From Afipia sp. GAS231 (GTDB lineage Bacteria; Pseudomonadota; Alphaproteobacteria; Rhizobiales; Xanthobacteraceae): DNA of 64,000 nt. Below the pieces are notes generated by a model. It saw only the letters and a program-made list of their open reading frames with translations. It was not told the DNA's origin and searched no databases. This document shows, piece after piece, positions 62,984 through 64,000 of this stretch. A program made the position numbers and the translations under genes. The stretch is taken from the NCBI RefSeq assembly GCF_900103365.1, contig NZ_LT629703.1, positions 5,380,501 through 5,444,500 of the forward strand. The letters are read 5' to 3'. Positions within the stretch are counted from its first letter, which is position 1. Each line of letters opens with the position of its first letter.

Positions 62984-63955
62984 TCACTGCTTCTCGATCC
63001 CCGCCGCCGTAATCAGCTTCTCCCACAGCACCAGCTGCTCCTTCAGGAACGCGTCGAACTCTTCCGGCGGGCCCGAGAAGGCTTCCATGCCGCGCTCGGC
63101 GAGCTGGCTCTTGATGTCCGGCCGCTCGACGATCTTGCGGATTTCCGCGTTCAGCTTGACGACGATATCCTTGGGCATGTTGGCCGGGCCGAGATAGCCC
63201 TGCCATGAGGTGATATCAAAACCCTTCACGGTGTCGTCCATGGTCGGAAGCTCCGGCAGCAGCGCCGAGCGCTGTTTGGTGGTGACGGCAAGCGCCTTCA
63301 GCGCCTTGCCGTTGACGTGCGGCAGGCCGGTCGGGACGTCGACGAACATCATCGAGACGCGGCCCGCGATCACGTCGGTCAGCGCCGGCGGCGAGCTCTT
63401 GTAGGGCACGTGCAGGAGGTCGATGCCGGCGAGGCGGGCGAAGGTCGCGCCCGAGACGATCGCCGACGAAGAGCCGCTGGCATAGGAGTACTTGCCCGGC
63501 TCCTTCTTCGCCAGCGCGATCAGTTCGGCGACTGAGTTGGCCGGAATTTCCGGATTGATCACCAGCATGAAGGGCAGGTCGCCGGTTCGCGCGATCGGGG
63601 TGAAATCCTTGACCGGGTCGTAGCTCATGGTCTTGAGCAGAAACGGATTGGCCGAATGCGTGGTGTTGGTGGTCACGAACAGCGTGTAGCCGTCCGCCGG
63701 CGAACGGGCGACGTAGCTCGCCGCGATCGAGCCGTTGGCGCCGGCCTTGTTGTCGATCACGGTGTTGACGCCGAGCGCCACGCCGAGTTCCTTGCCGATC
63801 AGGCGGGTGGTGGTGTCGGTGCCGCTGCCGGCGGCGAACGGCAGCACCAGCGTGATGTTGCGGTTCGGATAGGGCGCCTGCGCGAAAGCCGCGGCAGTCA
63901 GCGTCAGGTAAATGGCAGCCGTGGCGAGCCGGCACGGGTGCGACAATGCGATCAT
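62984..63955 (-). CDS. Bug/TctC-family tripartite tricarboxylate transporter binding protein
   Basis: A 323-residue periplasmic protein: a signal peptide (HPCRLATAAIYLTLTAAAFA) followed by YPNRNITLVLPFAAGSGTDTTTRLIGKELG, the Bug/TctC family start, then VIDNKAGANGSIAASYVARSPADGYTLF, DLPFMLVINPEIPANS and PGKYSYASGSSSAIVSG. It binds a carboxylate-type ligand in the periplasm. The ATG at 63955 with AGGAAACGTACG is preferred over TTG at 63970. No TctA/TctB permease genes are in the window, so it is an orphan binding protein here. Confidence 0.92.
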   Translation of the reverse strand: MIALSHPCRLATAAIYLTLTAAAFAQAPYPNRNITLVLPFAAGSGTDTTTRLIGKELGVALGVNTVIDNKAGANGSIAASYVARSPADGYTLFVTTNTTHSANPFLLKTMSYDPVKDFTPIARTGDLPFMLVINPEIPANSVAELIALAKKEPGKYSYASGSSSAIVSGATFARLAGIDLLHVPYKSSPPALTDVIAGRVSMMFVDVPTGLPHVNGKALKALAVTTKQRSALLPELPTMDDTVKGFDITSWQGYLGPANMPKDIVVKLNAEIRKIVERPDIKSQLAERGMEAFSGPPEEFDAFLKEQLVLWEKLITAAGIEKQ

Positions 63956-64000
63956 CGTACGTTTCCTCAAATAGGTTTTTGGTGTGTTGGCGAGCAGGCT

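Overview
This window looks like chromosome from a high-GC alphaproteobacterium, most likely Bradyrhizobium or a close relative in the Nitrobacteraceae. The assignment is inferred from gene content: DUF992 secreted proteins, an FNR/FixK-type regulator with TTGAT-N4-ATCAA boxes, Omp31-like beta-barrels, a long UvrB, several GSTs, serC-serA behind a structured leader, and many intergenic palindromic repeats. No rRNA, tRNA, CRISPR array, transposase, integrase or phage gene was seen. No gene-free stretch exceeds about 300 bases; the longest gaps mostly hold repeats.

Region by region. 1-5.6 kb: 5' part of uvrB, two small genes and a hybrid sensor kinase. 5.6-10.3 kb: LysR regulator overlapping a flavin monooxygenase, a divergent TSUP permease, and a Tat-exported metallo-hydrolase overlapping a SCO1-like copper protein. 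10.5-16.5 kb: two GSTs, an APH-fold kinase, enoyl-CoA hydratase divergent from a TetR regulator, and a coupled CWC/HAD pair. 16.5-19.4 kb: the coupled DUF1800-DUF1501 pair. 19.5-26.9 kb: metabolic and membrane genes including a class I aminotransferase. 27-29.1 kb: two DUF992 paralogues flanking a reverse-oriented HigBA/RelE-type toxin-antitoxin cassette. 29.4-34.5 kb: an EF-G-like GTPase, DUF1275, aroE and a tandem pair of exported paralogues. 34.6-36.9 kb: an FNR-type regulator behind two perfect FNR boxes, a divergent hypothetical gene, a 39-residue membrane protein behind a third box, and a CBS-BON protein. 37-45 kb: lldD-like oxidase, glmM, an Fsr-like MFS transporter, two outer-membrane proteins, GST and GNAT. 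45.4-48.4 kb: serC and serA. 48.6-54.4 kb: HBM chemoreceptor, AraC regulator, a response regulator with Glu at the phosphoacceptor site, and a DUF4139 protein. 54.5-58.9 kb: an ABC importer operon without a local ATPase, with a 2-hydroxyacid dehydrogenase. 59-62.8 kb: tandem chemoreceptors. 63-64 kb: a Bug/TctC binding protein.

The least ordinary signals are (i) three intergenic repeats that fold on paper as four-arm cloverleaves, one lying between the binding-protein and permease genes of the ABC operon; (ii) a second family, four copies, whose arms each form their own hairpin with paired substitutions; (iii) the toxin-antitoxin cassette with an AT-rich operator-promoter and an apparently leaderless GTG start; (iv) the FNR-box divergon; and (v) the Asp-to-Glu receiver. 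Apart from possible functions for the structured repeats, I do not see a clear candidate for a wholly new multi-gene system.
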